The notes: a model not told the origin generated them from the letters alone. 37,122 nt of DNA from Paulinella micropora (GCA_009731375.1 BJOX01000086.1:588034-625155); one strand, 5' to 3'. Shown: positions 19,546-29,429, counted from the stretch's first letter. A program made the numbers and translations.

Positions 19546-20708
19546 TTTACCGAAAACATCTCTTCAGAGGCATTCGCATCTGCTAGAAATTTGGATGCTT
19601 CCCTCCTTCCCAATTTCCAAACATCAAATACGACATCACGAACATTACCGTGTATTTTCCTTGCAATCGGATCATACACCCGATAGTATCCTGTATTCCG
19701 TTCATACCCGAGAAATACTACTCTCTTTCCTCTCTCGCCCTTCCCCCTCTTAGCATCCACTTTCATAAAAGCCATGCATCCGATAGGTTTTAGGTGATGC
19801 AGCATGGGTTTTCGTTTGTGGATGACTTCATAGGGTGATTTCCCTTTAAAGGGTCCATGAGCGATCGGCAAGAGATTACCAAAATACGTCGCTGCTTTCT
19901 CGGCTTCCACCCACATGGAAGGTGGAAGCTCGGCATCACTAAGGATAGCCCTAGCGGGCCCACCACTGGTTTGATGGGACCGCTCTACCTTAGCTACAAC
20001 CTGTTTCTCCCCTGTTGGGGCCTCGAGAAAGATGGGTTGATTTACGTCAACCCACTCTTTGAACTCTGTGTACATGCCGTACTCTTGGTCACAGGTAAGG
20101 AACTTAACTTTCTTCCCGGTGTGTCTCTCAAAGAAGGCAATAGCTTTGAGAAAACAAGGAAAAAATTCGTTCTTGTGACGCAAGTAGTAGTCAAGTTCAA
20201 AGTTGGACGCTAAACACTTGACAGTAAACTTATACCGCTTACCGTCCCATGATGTCGTATTCCACCAACCCTGAGTATCCATTGAGATGTGGATCCCGGG
20301 TCGGTGTTCTACGACATGATGGTTCTTTTTGAAGTGTGGTGTCTTTTTGATTTTATTGCGCAAACACCACTCACACTTCATTATTCGTTCTCTCCACTCT
20401 TTTCCCACTATTTTTACTCCCATATACTTAGCCATCCTCTCCATGGCCTTTACCCCTCTGTGTTTACACATGCGGTGAAATACGGTGGCGTGTATGTTTT
20501 CATTATAGTGGGGACGGACAACAGGACACAACACCATGTCATCCTTCTGTTCTGCTCTCTCACCTCTCTCTGTGTCTACCTCAGTAGAATAAGGTACGTA
20601 AGTATGAGACACATCACATTGCCAACCACATATACAAGGAGACAAACAACAGTATATGTCATGGTAAGCAGGTAGGTTGGATCTTTGAGAAAGGTGAGAG
20701 GGCAGTTG
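19461..20708 (-). CDS. copia integrase (element A)
   Basis: The frame is open from just after TGA 20711-20709 to 19461. Counting from Met at 20645, the zinc-binding region has H-x4-H (HRMCKH) then CEWC. The catalytic core has D at about 123 (SMDTQGW), D at about 186 (TCDQEYG) and E at about 221 (AKVERSH), matching the D,D-35,E retroviral integrase pattern. Later LHHLKPIGCMAFMK and VVFLGYERNTGYYRVYDP are the conserved C-terminal copia integrase motifs. It would insert element DNA into the genome. The upstream protease ORF lies in the same frame, separated only by the TGA. Confidence 0.9.
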   Translation of the reverse strand, partial: QLPSHLSQRSNLPAYHDIYCCLSPCICGWQCDVSHTYVPYSTEVDTERGERAEQKDDMVLCPVVRPHYNENIHATVFHRMCKHRGVKAMERMAKYMGVKIVGKEWRERIMKCEWCLRNKIKKTPHFKKNHHVVEHRPGIHISMDTQGWWNTTSWDGKRYKFTVKCLASNFELDYYLRHKNEFFPCFLKAIAFFERHTGKKVKFLTCDQEYGMYTEFKEWVDVNQPIFLEAPTGEKQVVAKVERSHQTSGGPARAILSDAELPPSMWVEAEKAATYFGNLLPIAHGPFKGKSPYEVIHKRKPMLHHLKPIGCMAFMKVDAKRGKGERGKRVVFLGYERNTGYYRVYDPIARKIHGNVRDVVFDVWKLGRREASKFLADANASEEMFSVKWHLPPPRNPNEPLNTRKVKVMLRGGYR

Positions 20709-21656
20709 TCAAGCTTGTACCCCCGAGTCAGATGAATCATCGGGCTCGGGAGCCTCACTTGTTTCAGGAGGTGAGTTAGGTTGATTGGTTGTTCCCGTGT
20801 CAAGAGGGGACTGTGCGGTGGGTTCATACCATTCATTGGGGTCGAATGGTTCAGTCCCTGGGGCGTCAAAGACTGTGAGGTTGTTAGGTAGAGCTCTCCC
20901 CCTGGCTACTATCTGTTTCTCCTCAATTTGAATGGGTTTCTTTAGGACGATGACCTGATTGTTCTGATGTACTACCGCAAACCCTTTTCGCACCCACGCC
21001 GAGGTTGCGACTAACCCATACTTTAAATGTGGGTTATAGGTGGTATGAGAACCGAAAACACAGACTTCATCCCCGTTAGAACCTGAAAGGTTCATTTGAA
21101 CCTTGCCCTTGTACTCTGTCCTAATGCTCCCTTTGGCGATCCTAAACTTCTGTGGTGCTTTCACAAGTTTGATGAATGTGGTTTTGTCGGGAGATTGTGT
21201 TTCGCTTGCACCGCTATCATCTACCCACACAATACTATTTGCTTTAGTATCGCTGTCTGTTTCATTCCCCATCAGCATAATAGCACATTCATTGTGTGGG
21301 TTGTCTTGTGTTGCGGTGTATGTGCTTTGAGTGTTGGTGATTGTGTCGGTCTGAGAACTATCTGGTGATTCATCCTCCTCCGGTGGAGTTTTACCTCCCA
21401 ACACAGCTTCAAGCTCCTCTATCTCTTCTAACATGTAAGGAAAGGAAGAGACAATACCCCGAGCAAATGGGTTGTCATGTTTGGTGGCCATGGTTATTAT
21501 ACAGTCGTGTATCGCATAATACACTTCTGTATAAAACTCATCGTACTCCCCAGTCTTGGCAACGATCTGTCCATCCTTCACTGTCCTATTCTTAAACCCT
21601 TGGGTGAGAGCATTGAAGAGTCGTTGCAACTCATCAATGGGGGGGAAGTCCCCCAC
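20709..21656 (-). CDS. copia protease and spacer (element A)
   Basis: The frame runs 21656-20709 and ends in TGA. It has no ATG at 21656 (the first codon is GTG), and the true protein probably continues from upstream through a frame break at G/C runs near 21640-21655. The centre has VWVDDSGASETQSPDKTTF, the D-S-G-A retropepsin site of copia elements. It is followed by KGKVQMNLSG and TYNPHLKYGLVATSAWVRKG with FAVVHQNNQVIVLKK, the protease C-terminal half and start of the pre-integrase region. The protease cuts the Gag-Pol polyprotein. The last 60 residues are Pro/Ser/Thr/Asp-rich. Confidence 0.85.
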   Translation of the reverse strand: MGDFPPIDELQRLFNALTQGFKNRTVKDGQIVAKTGEYDEFYTEVYYAIHDCIITMATKHDNPFARGIVSSFPYMLEEIEELEAVLGGKTPPEEDESPDSSQTDTITNTQSTYTATQDNPHNECAIMLMGNETDSDTKANSIVWVDDSGASETQSPDKTTFIKLVKAPQKFRIAKGSIRTEYKGKVQMNLSGSNGDEVCVFGSHTTYNPHLKYGLVATSAWVRKGFAVVHQNNQVIVLKKPIQIEEKQIVARGRALPNNLTVFDAPGTEPFDPNEWYEPTAQSPLDTGTTNQPNSPPETSEAPEPDDSSDSGVQA

Positions 21657-22528
21657 TGCCCAACACCTGTTTGCCCTCTACCGTCCCTACTTTCCCCTGT
21701 TCAGAGGTTGTAGGAACGGTTGGTTGGTTATTTGGGGTGTCTCCCGGCTCTCTTACAAGTGGAACATGAAATGTGGGCTGTGCATAAGGTGTAGACAACA
21801 CAGATAGGAGAGGCAGATTGTTCTACCCCTTCGCCTACTCTTTCTACTCCCCCTACTCTTAATTCCCCTCCTACCTATGTTCTGTGTAGTAGTGGTAGGT
21901 GTAGTAGTAGTAGTAGAGGTCGAAACAGAGGTAGATGATGAATGAGTTGCTGTGTGCTGTCTCCACAGGGAGGTTTTAATGAATAAAGTAGCAAGGTCCA
22001 TACTTAGAGCATCGTACGGGGGTAGAAGACCTAAGTTCAATTTTTCCCTATACTTTGCTAATATTTCCCCTCTCTTTCTCTCTTGGTCAACATGCTTGCC
22101 GCAGAAATCATGATCTACTAACCTAGCAGCACACGCCCCCCCTTTTGCTCCTTTTCTTGCTGCCCCCAAACTCCACGAGCACCGAACACCAGTGTCCGAC
22201 ACCGTAGCCTCACACTGCTTACTATTTGGAACATGGCAACTATCCTGTCGTACTGGTTTGCAGTGGAGATTGAGGGGTGGGCCACCTACCTCACGAGTGC
22301 CCATTTCTCTTCCAGAGGGATAATCTGGTTAAGAGGAGTAGGGTCGCCAGCCATATCAAGAGAGGTCAAAAAATTATTCTCGTGAAGGGGTGGGATAGTG
22401 GGGCGAGTGTATGTGGAGGCGTTTTGAATAGGTGATGTATGTTTGTCTTCATCTCCCTCTCGCACACCACCCTCTCGCGCACCCTCACCTCTGTCTACTG
22501 GGCCTGGTGGCACAAATGCGCATGGCAA
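21657..22528 (-). pseudogene. element A Gag-protease spacer with C/H mini-domain
   Basis: Three short overlapping frames (22528-22286, 22304-21753, and a third entering the protease) read as parts of one protein with frame changes. The middle one carries CEATVSDTGVRC, a Lys/Gly/Ala stretch with one more Cys, then FCGKH. This is the C-x-A-x4-G-x-x-C...C-x-x-H pattern of small zinc-binding modules known from various nucleic-acid proteins, and it is not a CCHC retroviral knuckle. A Ser/Thr-rich tract and a Lys/Arg patch follow. This module is not usual between Gag and protease in copia elements. Confidence 0.45.
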
Positions 22529-24081
22529 AAGCGGTGTGTGGGGTGTAGGGAGGTTCTTGTGTGTTTCGTTGCCTCCCTCTTCTCCCTCTCCTTCTTTTCC
22601 ATCATTATGATAGCCATATGATGAATGTATCCCACCTCTCCCTCGTCTTCTGACTCTGAGTCTGACCCAGAAGAAGGCTCAAACTTATCTTGTAAGCTTG
22701 GGTCTTCTTCTTCGTCACTCTCAGAAGAGGAAGAAGAGGAAGGGGAAGGGGATTCAGCATTCAAGCTTATCATCTTCTTCTTTTTAATGAAATCAGATGC
22801 TTTCAGCTTTCTTCTTTCCTTGCTGCTCTCCTTCTCCTTCTTCTTCTTCTTCTTCTTCCTTGTCTCCTCTCTCTTATCCTGTCTGTCTGCCTTCTCAGAC
22901 TGTCTGTCCTTATCCTTCTCTCTTACACTTCCTTTGTCAGACACTCTCGCTCGTCTTCTAATAGGACATTTCAATGGACCATGTCCATCTTTAGGACAGT
23001 CAGTTAGTTGACATTTGACAAGACAAAAGGCAATCCTGTGGTCGGGGGAGAGACAGTTCCAACACACGCCTTCCTCTCCCCCTTCCTGAATACTAGCTCC
23101 TGTCTGAGGTAGTTTGAGGTTCCTTCTGCTCTTAGTTGCCCCTACCAAGTTGATAGTGATAGGGTCAGACTTTGAGCTTCCGGAACCGTATAGCTTACGT
23201 AACTTGCCCTGAGAGACATGACCTTGAGCTAGTTGTTCTATAACTTTTAGGAACTCTTCCAGGTTAGGTCTCTGATCAGGTAACAAAGCTTGCCAAGTGT
23301 TCTGATGGTACCTTTTGAAAGGTTGCATGTGTTTAAGCTTCCTCATGATCATATCTGTCTTCATGATCTCAGGAATCTTACCCATCAGCTTTTCTTGCTT
23401 CTTCAACAGGGTAGTGTAGTTAGCTAACCACGCACTTACCTCACTGGGTTCCTTTGGGTATGAATGATAGACTGCTTCTTGGTCCTCTTCAAACTTTATG
23501 AGGTCAAGGCCCCCATAATGTTTCTTGAGGGCCAAGAAGCAGGCTACCCCATCGGTTCCCCCCTGTCTCATAATTGCCATCACTTTTCTGTCATGAGCGC
23601 AAGATTGAAGTAAGAAAGCATAGAGGAGCCTATTCAATCTTGCTTTCTTTTCTTTTTTCTCTTGCTCGTAATACTGCTCGCTGAATCTTAATGCAAATAG
23701 CGGTTGGGGCTTGTTCCTCCCAGCTGCCTTTGGCATCTCAGATTTTTGATCAGTCGGAATGATGGTTAGCGGTTCAGCAGATGCATCTCTCTCCTCTTTC
23801 TTAACCTTAGCTGCTGCTTCTTCTTGTTCTCCTATTCCTTCTTCTTCCTCTCCTTTAGGTGATTTAAAGGGTGCGTTGATAGGAGAATCAGGAGGGATGT
23901 AGATAGATAGTGGTTTGGCTAAGGCATGAGTCTGGAAACCTGGTATTAATGATAGGATTTCTGGGTGCGTGACACCTATTATAGATATAAAGGTGTATTC
24001 CCACAGCTCCCATTCTTTCCCATGATCATACTTAGGCGTTTCCAGCCTCATTTTGACTAAGTCAGAGTTATTAGATGCCAT
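22495..24081 (-). CDS. copia Gag (element A)
   Basis: 528 residues from ATG 24081. The N-terminal 290 residues are the helical capsid-like part typical of copia Gag (segments ALKKHYGGLDLIKFEEDQEA and WLANYTTLLKKQEKLMGKIP). Zinc knuckles follow: CWNCLSPDHRIAFC (C-x2-C-x4-H-x4-C) and a second, wider CQLTDCPKDGHGPLKC. After a Lys/Arg/Glu-rich and acidic serine tail the frame ends at 22495 in sequence that appears out of frame with what follows. Gag forms the particle that packages element RNA. It lies directly downstream of the tandem-repeat and gap region that should hold A's leader. Confidence 0.85.
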   Translation of the reverse strand: MASNNSDLVKMRLETPKYDHGKEWELWEYTFISIIGVTHPEILSLIPGFQTHALAKPLSIYIPPDSPINAPFKSPKGEEEEGIGEQEEAAAKVKKEERDASAEPLTIIPTDQKSEMPKAAGRNKPQPLFALRFSEQYYEQEKKEKKARLNRLLYAFLLQSCAHDRKVMAIMRQGGTDGVACFLALKKHYGGLDLIKFEEDQEAVYHSYPKEPSEVSAWLANYTTLLKKQEKLMGKIPEIMKTDMIMRKLKHMQPFKRYHQNTWQALLPDQRPNLEEFLKVIEQLAQGHVSQGKLRKLYGSGSSKSDPITINLVGATKSRRNLKLPQTGASIQEGGEEGVCWNCLSPDHRIAFCLVKCQLTDCPKDGHGPLKCPIRRRARVSDKGSVREKDKDRQSEKADRQDKREETRKKKKKKKEKESSKERRKLKASDFIKKKKMISLNAESPSPSSSSSSESDEEEDPSLQDKFEPSSGSDSESEDEGEVGYIHHMAIIMMEKKEREKREATKHTRTSLHPTHRFCHAHLCHQAQ

Positions 24082-24206
24082 ATTATCGTTTCAAAGGGCG
24101 GAAGGTAGGAGAAACCTCGACTACCAAATTTGCTTTTACTATTTCTAGTGAAGCTAGATTAGGAAGCATTTGTTCTTAGTGAACAGTTCGATTAAAATTA
24201 GGTGGC

Positions 24207-24292
24207 AGCCTTCCGCACGTTCCACCCCAGGTGCTTGTTGGCAGCCTTCCGCACGTTCCAACAGTTCACCTGATTTGGTGACAGCCTTCCGC
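24207..24292. repeat. tandem GCAGCCTTCCGCACGTTCCA-type repeats abutting a gap
   Basis: Three partial units with the core CAGCCTTCCGCACG are spaced about 30-42 bp apart, then enter the gap 24293-24758. About 50 bp of this array (24241-24292) recurs exactly at 31389-31440. It is either an array in element A's leader that element B split, or part of element B's LTR. Confidence 0.7.
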
Positions 24293-24787
24293 NNNNNNNN
24301 NNNNNNNNNNNNNNNNNNNNNNNNNNNNNNNNNNNNNNNNNNNNNNNNNNNNNNNNNNNNNNNNNNNNNNNNNNNNNNNNNNNNNNNNNNNNNNNNNNNN
24401 NNNNNNNNNNNNNNNNNNNNNNNNNNNNNNNNNNNNNNNNNNNNNNNNNNNNNNNNNNNNNNNNNNNNNNNNNNNNNNNNNNNNNNNNNNNNNNNNNNNN
24501 NNNNNNNNNNNNNNNNNNNNNNNNNNNNNNNNNNNNNNNNNNNNNNNNNNNNNNNNNNNNNNNNNNNNNNNNNNNNNNNNNNNNNNNNNNNNNNNNNNNN
24601 NNNNNNNNNNNNNNNNNNNNNNNNNNNNNNNNNNNNNNNNNNNNNNNNNNNNNNNNNNNNNNNNNNNNNNNNNNNNNNNNNNNNNNNNNNNNNNNNNNNN
24701 NNNNNNNNNNNNNNNNNNNNNNNNNNNNNNNNNNNNNNNNNNNNNNNNNNNNNNNNNNATAGGTGAGTGGACACGCAATGGCCGAAA

Positions 24788-27700
24788 TTACTTGAGCTTT
24801 ACCGTAAATTTGTTAAGTAAATACTCGAATTGTTCTTTCGGTAAATATTTTGTCATTACATCACCTATCTGCTTCTTCGTACCTACTTTTACAAACTTAA
24901 TCTCACCGTCTCTCTGTAGGTGGTGCATAAAGTGTAATTCTAAAGGTAAGTGTTTAGTTCTATTACCTGACATACCCCTCTCTGCCGCTAAGACTGTTTG
25001 AGAGTTATCCTCGAATAATTCTATCGGGCTCTTTTGGGCTATGTTTAGTTCTTGTGTAATGTGTTTTAGTGCAAGTCCCTCTCTAATGCACTCAGTTGCT
25101 GCAAATATTTCAGCATCATTGGAACTCAGGGCGATGCGACTCTGTCGCTTTGATAACCATGCAACTGGATCGCTGCCCCATAGGATCACGAATCCAGTGC
25201 GGGACTTCCCTGTTTTCTTACAAACTTTGTGAGCCGCGTCGGGCCACATGGAAAGTTTTGGATAGGTTTGCCCTTCTTGCTCTGACTTAGGCTCATGGTA
25301 AGCTAAACCTCGATAAGAGTTAACTAAATAACGAAAGATTCTGCCTAACATCGCATAAGTTATTCCCTTATCGATAGTTTGCATGACACTTGCCGAATTT
25401 AGTGCTTGTTCTATATCGGGTCTTGTCATCTTTGCGAGAAATAGCAAACGACCAACTAGACTAGGAATTGAAAATTTTCGCAAGCTAGCTGATTCCGACA
25501 TCGGTTCCGTGAAATGTTCTTGCGCTGGAGTACTAACGGGTTTAGCAGAATCGTAGCCTACCTCTTTTAGTATCTGCTGCTGATATTTTCGCTGATGCAA
25601 AATTATTTTCCCGTTCGATTGCTCTATCTCTATTCCTTTGAATTCACGGGCAATACCGAGTCTTTTGAGCGGGAAATGTTTTTCTAATGCGGACGCAAAA
25701 CGCTCATATGCTTGTTTGTTTGGTGCGGTGAACAACAAGTCATCAACATGAAATATCCCTACTATCGCCTCTCTCAAAGCTTTATCATTTTCTACAAACA
25801 TACATAAGTCTGAATCTAGCAACCTAAAACCTAGCTCCTCTAACTTGGGTGCTAATATCTCATACCATCTTCTTCCTGCCTGTGGTGCACCATATAAAGC
25901 ACCATCTATACGCCATATCATCCCCTCATGCCCTTCTCTATCTACACTCTCTGGCGCATATGCATCAACAGGGTCATTCATACGAGCATTTAGGTATGCA
26001 TTTTTAAAATCTATGCCGTATAGTTTGTGTTTGTGCCAGGCAGCTAGTTTGGCGAGAAATAAAAGTGAATGGTGCGCGGCGCAAGGAACAAAGAGCTGAT
26101 CTGGGTTATAGCTAACACCGGGTTCTAACATATCTCCCCGTAAAGCTAAACGAGACTTTATGAACTTTTTCCCGTTCTCATCTAACTTTACTTTGTGAAC
26201 CCATGTCAATCTAACTATCTTACTAACTCCTGCCTTGCTTGCCTCCTTATGGGGTACCCATGTGTATGTGTTAAAGGATTGAAGAGCTTTTAGCTCTGTT
26301 TTCATACCCTCTAAAACATCTTTAGCTGTCAAACCTTCCTCTATGACATCTTTGGGTACTCTGATATCTACATACAAATAAAAATCACGAATCTCATCTG
26401 CCACCATACGGTCATCGCATAAAAACATATTAGCGGGACTTTGTAACGGGTATTCGGGATCTTTCACGGAGTATTTGAGGATTTCCGAATTCAACATCCG
26501 TTCTTCTTCGTCCTCAAACTTAACTATGTGGGTGGACTGAGGTCTGTCTCTTACTACGAGTCTATCTCTGGGGTCACTCACTCTGCTGACTACCCCTACT
26601 CGTACTATGCTCTCCCATCCCTCACCGTACTTTTTCTTCGCCCATCCATCTCCCCATGCACGCGCGGGCACTCTTACTACCTTACCTATTAGCTCTTGAG
26701 CCTCTCTCTTTTCTCTCTTGGGCTCATTGCTAGGGGTAAATCTCTCTACTGCCTTGCGCTGCCTTTTACCGGGGATTATGTTACTCTCCGTTACTCTCTG
26801 ACTCTGCTCCCACGTTAATCCCTGAGATGGTGGTGATTTTTCTTCGTATGCTCTTCTTTCATGTATTTTTAGTGGATCTGTTGGATCTTGTTCATTTGTA
26901 TGCTCTTGTGGCTTGATCTTGTGCTCTGGGGGTAATTGTTGTGGATAATGTGGCTCTGGACTTGTGTGTAGGCGTGTATGTTTGTGATCCAATGTATTCT
27001 TCTCCACATGCTCATTTTCATGCTCATTCTCATTCGCATCGATATCAACATTCTCTGTCTCCCCCTCAACTTCATCAAAGTGTGTTGTTGGGTGGTCGTT
27101 GTTGACGTTGTGCGGTGACTTAGGTGATTGAGGTGGTGATTGGGGTGGTGATTGGGGTGGTGACGCTTGTGGAGATGTGTGTGGTTGCTCGCTCTCATTC
27201 TCATTCTCCCCCTCAGAGTCATCATTATCCCACGACACTAGTTTAGGAGGATGAGCTTGTTTACCGATTTTGTGAATATTAAATCTCACATCTCTCACTC
27301 CGGAAATTATCTTCTTACCATCCCATACGCGGTATAGTTCCCGAAATAGATCATATCCTACTAGCATCACCTTTTTCCCTCTGTACTCTCCCTTCCGCAC
27401 TTTAGTCTTAGGTATATGTAACACACCCATACATCCTATTGGTTTTAAATGAAAGAGTGTTGGTTTTCTACCTAACAGCTGCTCATAAGGCGAAATTCCT
27501 TTGCGTTCCCCGTGAATTGCCGGTAGTATGTTGTGAATGGTTGTTGCTGCGTGTTCTAATTCTGCCCAGAATTGCGGCGGTAATTTAGCGTGATATCTCA
27601 TTGCTCGTGCAGGCCCCGCCGTAATATCATTCACTTTTTCCGCAATAGGATTCCCGTCTTTATCGTTTGTCGCGGAGGTTTTCCAAATAAAGCGAATATT

Positions 27701-28300
27701 TTTCCACCACTTAATGACTTCCTCCGGAATATGGAATTCTTGATCTGCGCGAATTTCCTTTACTTTGTTTCCTGTCTGTCTCTCATAAAAGGCTACAGCT
27801 TGTTTTAAGCAATCTACAAACTCATTCTTATGGGCTAAATAAAAGTCAAGAATGAACAGTGAGTAGTCGTCGGTGACCGAAAATTTATACCGTTTACCAC
27901 CTATTGATCTAGTTGCCCACGGTCCTGATGTGTCTATGTGTAGAATTATACCTGGCTTTTGGGCTCTTTCTATTGTATTAACTGCAAAACGTGGCAAACG
28001 TTTAGACTTTCCTATCATGCAAGATTCGCAAAATCTCACATCGCTCTCGTCACCAACTAACTTAATGTTCAAAATTTTTGCCAATAGGCGCATCTTTGTT
28101 AACCCATAATGCCCACAGGCATAGTGAAAAAGCTTGATTCCTATCTTTCTAGGTTTGTCTGACTTTCTGGGGTAAGCTTCATATAATACTATATCTACGT
28201 GTAATTCTTTCTCTCTCTTATTTACTTCATGCTTACTTGTCTCGTTTTTGTTCTCATTTGTGGGGCTTCCCTCCCCTTCTACCCCCTTGTTGCGAAAGGA
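24788..28300 (-). CDS. copia integrase, barrel-like linker, RT and RNase H (element B)
   Basis: An uninterrupted frame of 1101 codons runs from Met 28093 to 24788, and it is open upstream to about 28300. The H-x4-H (FHYACGH) of the zinc-binding region lies upstream of that Met, followed by CESC at residues 22-25 after it. The integrase core has D54, D117 and E152. Then come LFHLKPIGCMGVL and VMLVGYD, a long acidic linker rich in Pro, His, Glu and Asn (about 295-465), and the PARAWGDGWAKKKYG domain (about 468-540). RT follows with IDFKNAYLNARM, IDGALYGAPQAGRRWYEIL and FHVDD at about 780. RNase H has WPDAAH at about 950, LSSNDAEIFAATEC and EDNSQTVLAAERGMSGNRTKH. It looks intact enough to be functional, apart from the break at its 5' edge. 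Confidence 0.92.
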   Translation of the reverse strand, partial: SFRNKGVEGEGSPTNENKNETSKHEVNKREKELHVDIVLYEAYPRKSDKPRKIGIKLFHYACGHYGLTKMRLLAKILNIKLVGDESDVRFCESCMIGKSKRLPRFAVNTIERAQKPGIILHIDTSGPWATRSIGGKRYKFSVTDDYSLFILDFYLAHKNEFVDCLKQAVAFYERQTGNKVKEIRADQEFHIPEEVIKWWKNIRFIWKTSATNDKDGNPIAEKVNDITAGPARAMRYHAKLPPQFWAELEHAATTIHNILPAIHGERKGISPYEQLLGRKPTLFHLKPIGCMGVLHIPKTKVRKGEYRGKKVMLVGYDLFRELYRVWDGKKIISGVRDVRFNIHKIGKQAHPPKLVSWDNDDSEGENENESEQPHTSPQASPPQSPPQSPPQSPKSPHNVNNDHPTTHFDEVEGETENVDIDANENEHENEHVEKNTLDHKHTRLHTSPEPHYPQQLPPEHKIKPQEHTNEQDPTDPLKIHERRAYEEKSPPSQGLTWEQSQRVTESNIIPGKRQRKAVERFTPSNEPKREKREAQELIGKVVRVPARAWGDGWAKKKYGEGWESIVRVGVVSRVSDPRDRLVVRDRPQSTHIVKFEDEEERMLNSEILKYSVKDPEYPLQSPANMFLCDDRMVADEIRDFYLYVDIRVPKDVIEEGLTAKDVLEGMKTELKALQSFNTYTWVPHKEASKAGVSKIVRLTWVHKVKLDENGKKFIKSRLALRGDMLEPGVSYNPDQLFVPCAAHHSLLFLAKLAAWHKHKLYGIDFKNAYLNARMNDPVDAYAPESVDREGHEGMIWRIDGALYGAPQAGRRWYEILAPKLEELGFRLLDSDLCMFVENDKALREAIVGIFHVDDLLFTAPNKQAYERFASALEKHFPLKRLGIAREFKGIEIEQSNGKIILHQRKYQQQILKEVGYDSAKPVSTPAQEHFTEPMSESASLRKFSIPSLVGRLLFLAKMTRPDIEQALNSASVMQTIDKGITYAMLGRIFRYLVNSYRGLAYHEPKSEQEGQTYPKLSMWPDAAHKVCKKTGKSRTGFVILWGSDPVAWLSKRQSRIALSSNDAEIFAATECIREGLALKHITQELNIAQKSPIELFEDNSQTVLAAERGMSGNRTKHLPLELHFMHHLQRDGEIKFVKVGTKKQIGDVMTKYLPKEQFEYLLNKFTVKLK

Positions 28301-28593
28301 TCATATCTTTCGTTGACTTTCAATGGTTCATCATATTCGTCATCCCATCTATATATCATACTCTTAGTTAATCTTCCCCTTACTAATATGTCACTCTCGT
28401 TAATGTGGATGGGGTGTTTGAGTATTACTAACTGTCCGTTTTGGTGGATGACTGATCTGTTGTGTCTGTGCTCCATCTGTCCTGTAGAGACTATGCTAAC
28501 TGGTAAGGTAGTGTCGAGTAACATCTTCTTTTCTACTGCTCTAGGCCTTCCTTTCCCATCTATCACAGTCAGCCTAGCTCTTCCTGACTTACT
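28279..28593 (-). CDS. element B protease C-terminal part and pre-integrase segment
   Basis: After the gap the minus strand reads LLDTTLPVSIVSTGQMEHRH, then HQNGQLVILKHPIHINES. This matches the protease-to-integrase spacer of copia elements and is similar to the VVHQNNQVIVLKKPI segment of element A. It ends at TAG 28281-28279. The integrase frame is -1 relative to it and is open only after a TGA about 20 nt upstream of this TAG, so the switch must occur in a short window containing AAGGGGG. The protease active site should lie in the gap. Confidence 0.75.
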   Translation of the reverse strand, partial: SKSGRARLTVIDGKGRPRAVEKKMLLDTTLPVSIVSTGQMEHRHNRSVIHQNGQLVILKHPIHINESDILVRGRLTKSMIYRWDDEYDEPLKVNERYDPFATRG

Positions 28594-29429
28594 NNNNNNN
28601 NNNNNNNNNNNNNNNNNNNNNNNNNNNNNNNNNNNNNNNNNNNNNNNNNNNNNNNNNNNNNNNNNNNNNNNNNNNNNNNNNNNNNNNNNNNNNNNNNNNN
28701 NNNNNNNNNNNNNNNNNNNNNNNNNNNNNNNNNNNNNNNNNNNNNNNNNNNNNNNNNNNNNNNNNNNNNNNNNNNNNNNNNNNNNNNNNNNNNNNNNNNN
28801 NNNNNNNNNNNNNNNNNNNNNNNNNNNNNNNNNNNNNNNNNNNNNNNNNNNNNNNNNNNNNNNNNNNNNNNNNNNNNNNNNNNNNNNNNNNNNNNNNNNN
28901 NNNNNNNNNNNNNNNNNNNNNNNNNNNNNNNNNNNNNNNNNNNNNNNNNNNNNNNNNNNNNNNNNNNNNNNNNNNNNNNNNNNNNNNNNNNNNNNNNNNN
29001 NNNNNNNNNNNNNNNNNNNNNNNNNNNNNNNNNNNNNNNNNNNNNNNNNNNNNNNNNNNNNNNNNNNNNNNNNNNNNNNNNNNNNNNNNNNNNNNNNNNN
29101 NNNNNNNNNNNNNNNNNNNNNNNNNNNNNNNNNNNNNNNNNNNNNNNNNNNNNNNNNNNNNNNNNNNNNNNNNNNNNNNNNNNNNNNNNNNNNNNNNNNN
29201 NNNNNNNNNNNNNNNNNNNNNNNNNNNNNNNNNNNNNNNNNNNNNNNNNNNNNNNNNNNNNNNNNNNNNNNNNNNNNNNNNNNNNNNNNNNNNNNNNNNN
29301 NNNNNNNNNNNNNNNNNNNNNNNNNNNNNNNNNNNNNNNNNNNNNNNNNNNNNNNNNNNNNNNNNNNNNNNNNNNNNNNNNNNNNNNNNNNNNNNNNNNN
29401 NNNNNNNNNNNNNNNNNNNNNNNNNNNNN

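Noticed and set aside
2049-20711. Non-standard genetic code suggested by in-frame TAA, TAG and TGA
   Set aside because: All three stops also terminate plausible genes here (PRP4 ends TAG, the coiled-coil gene TAA). Single mutations are simpler.
22625-23011. Ser/Phe-rich plus-strand ORF
   Set aside because: Antisense of the Lys/Glu/Ser-rich tail of element A Gag, with no independent signal.
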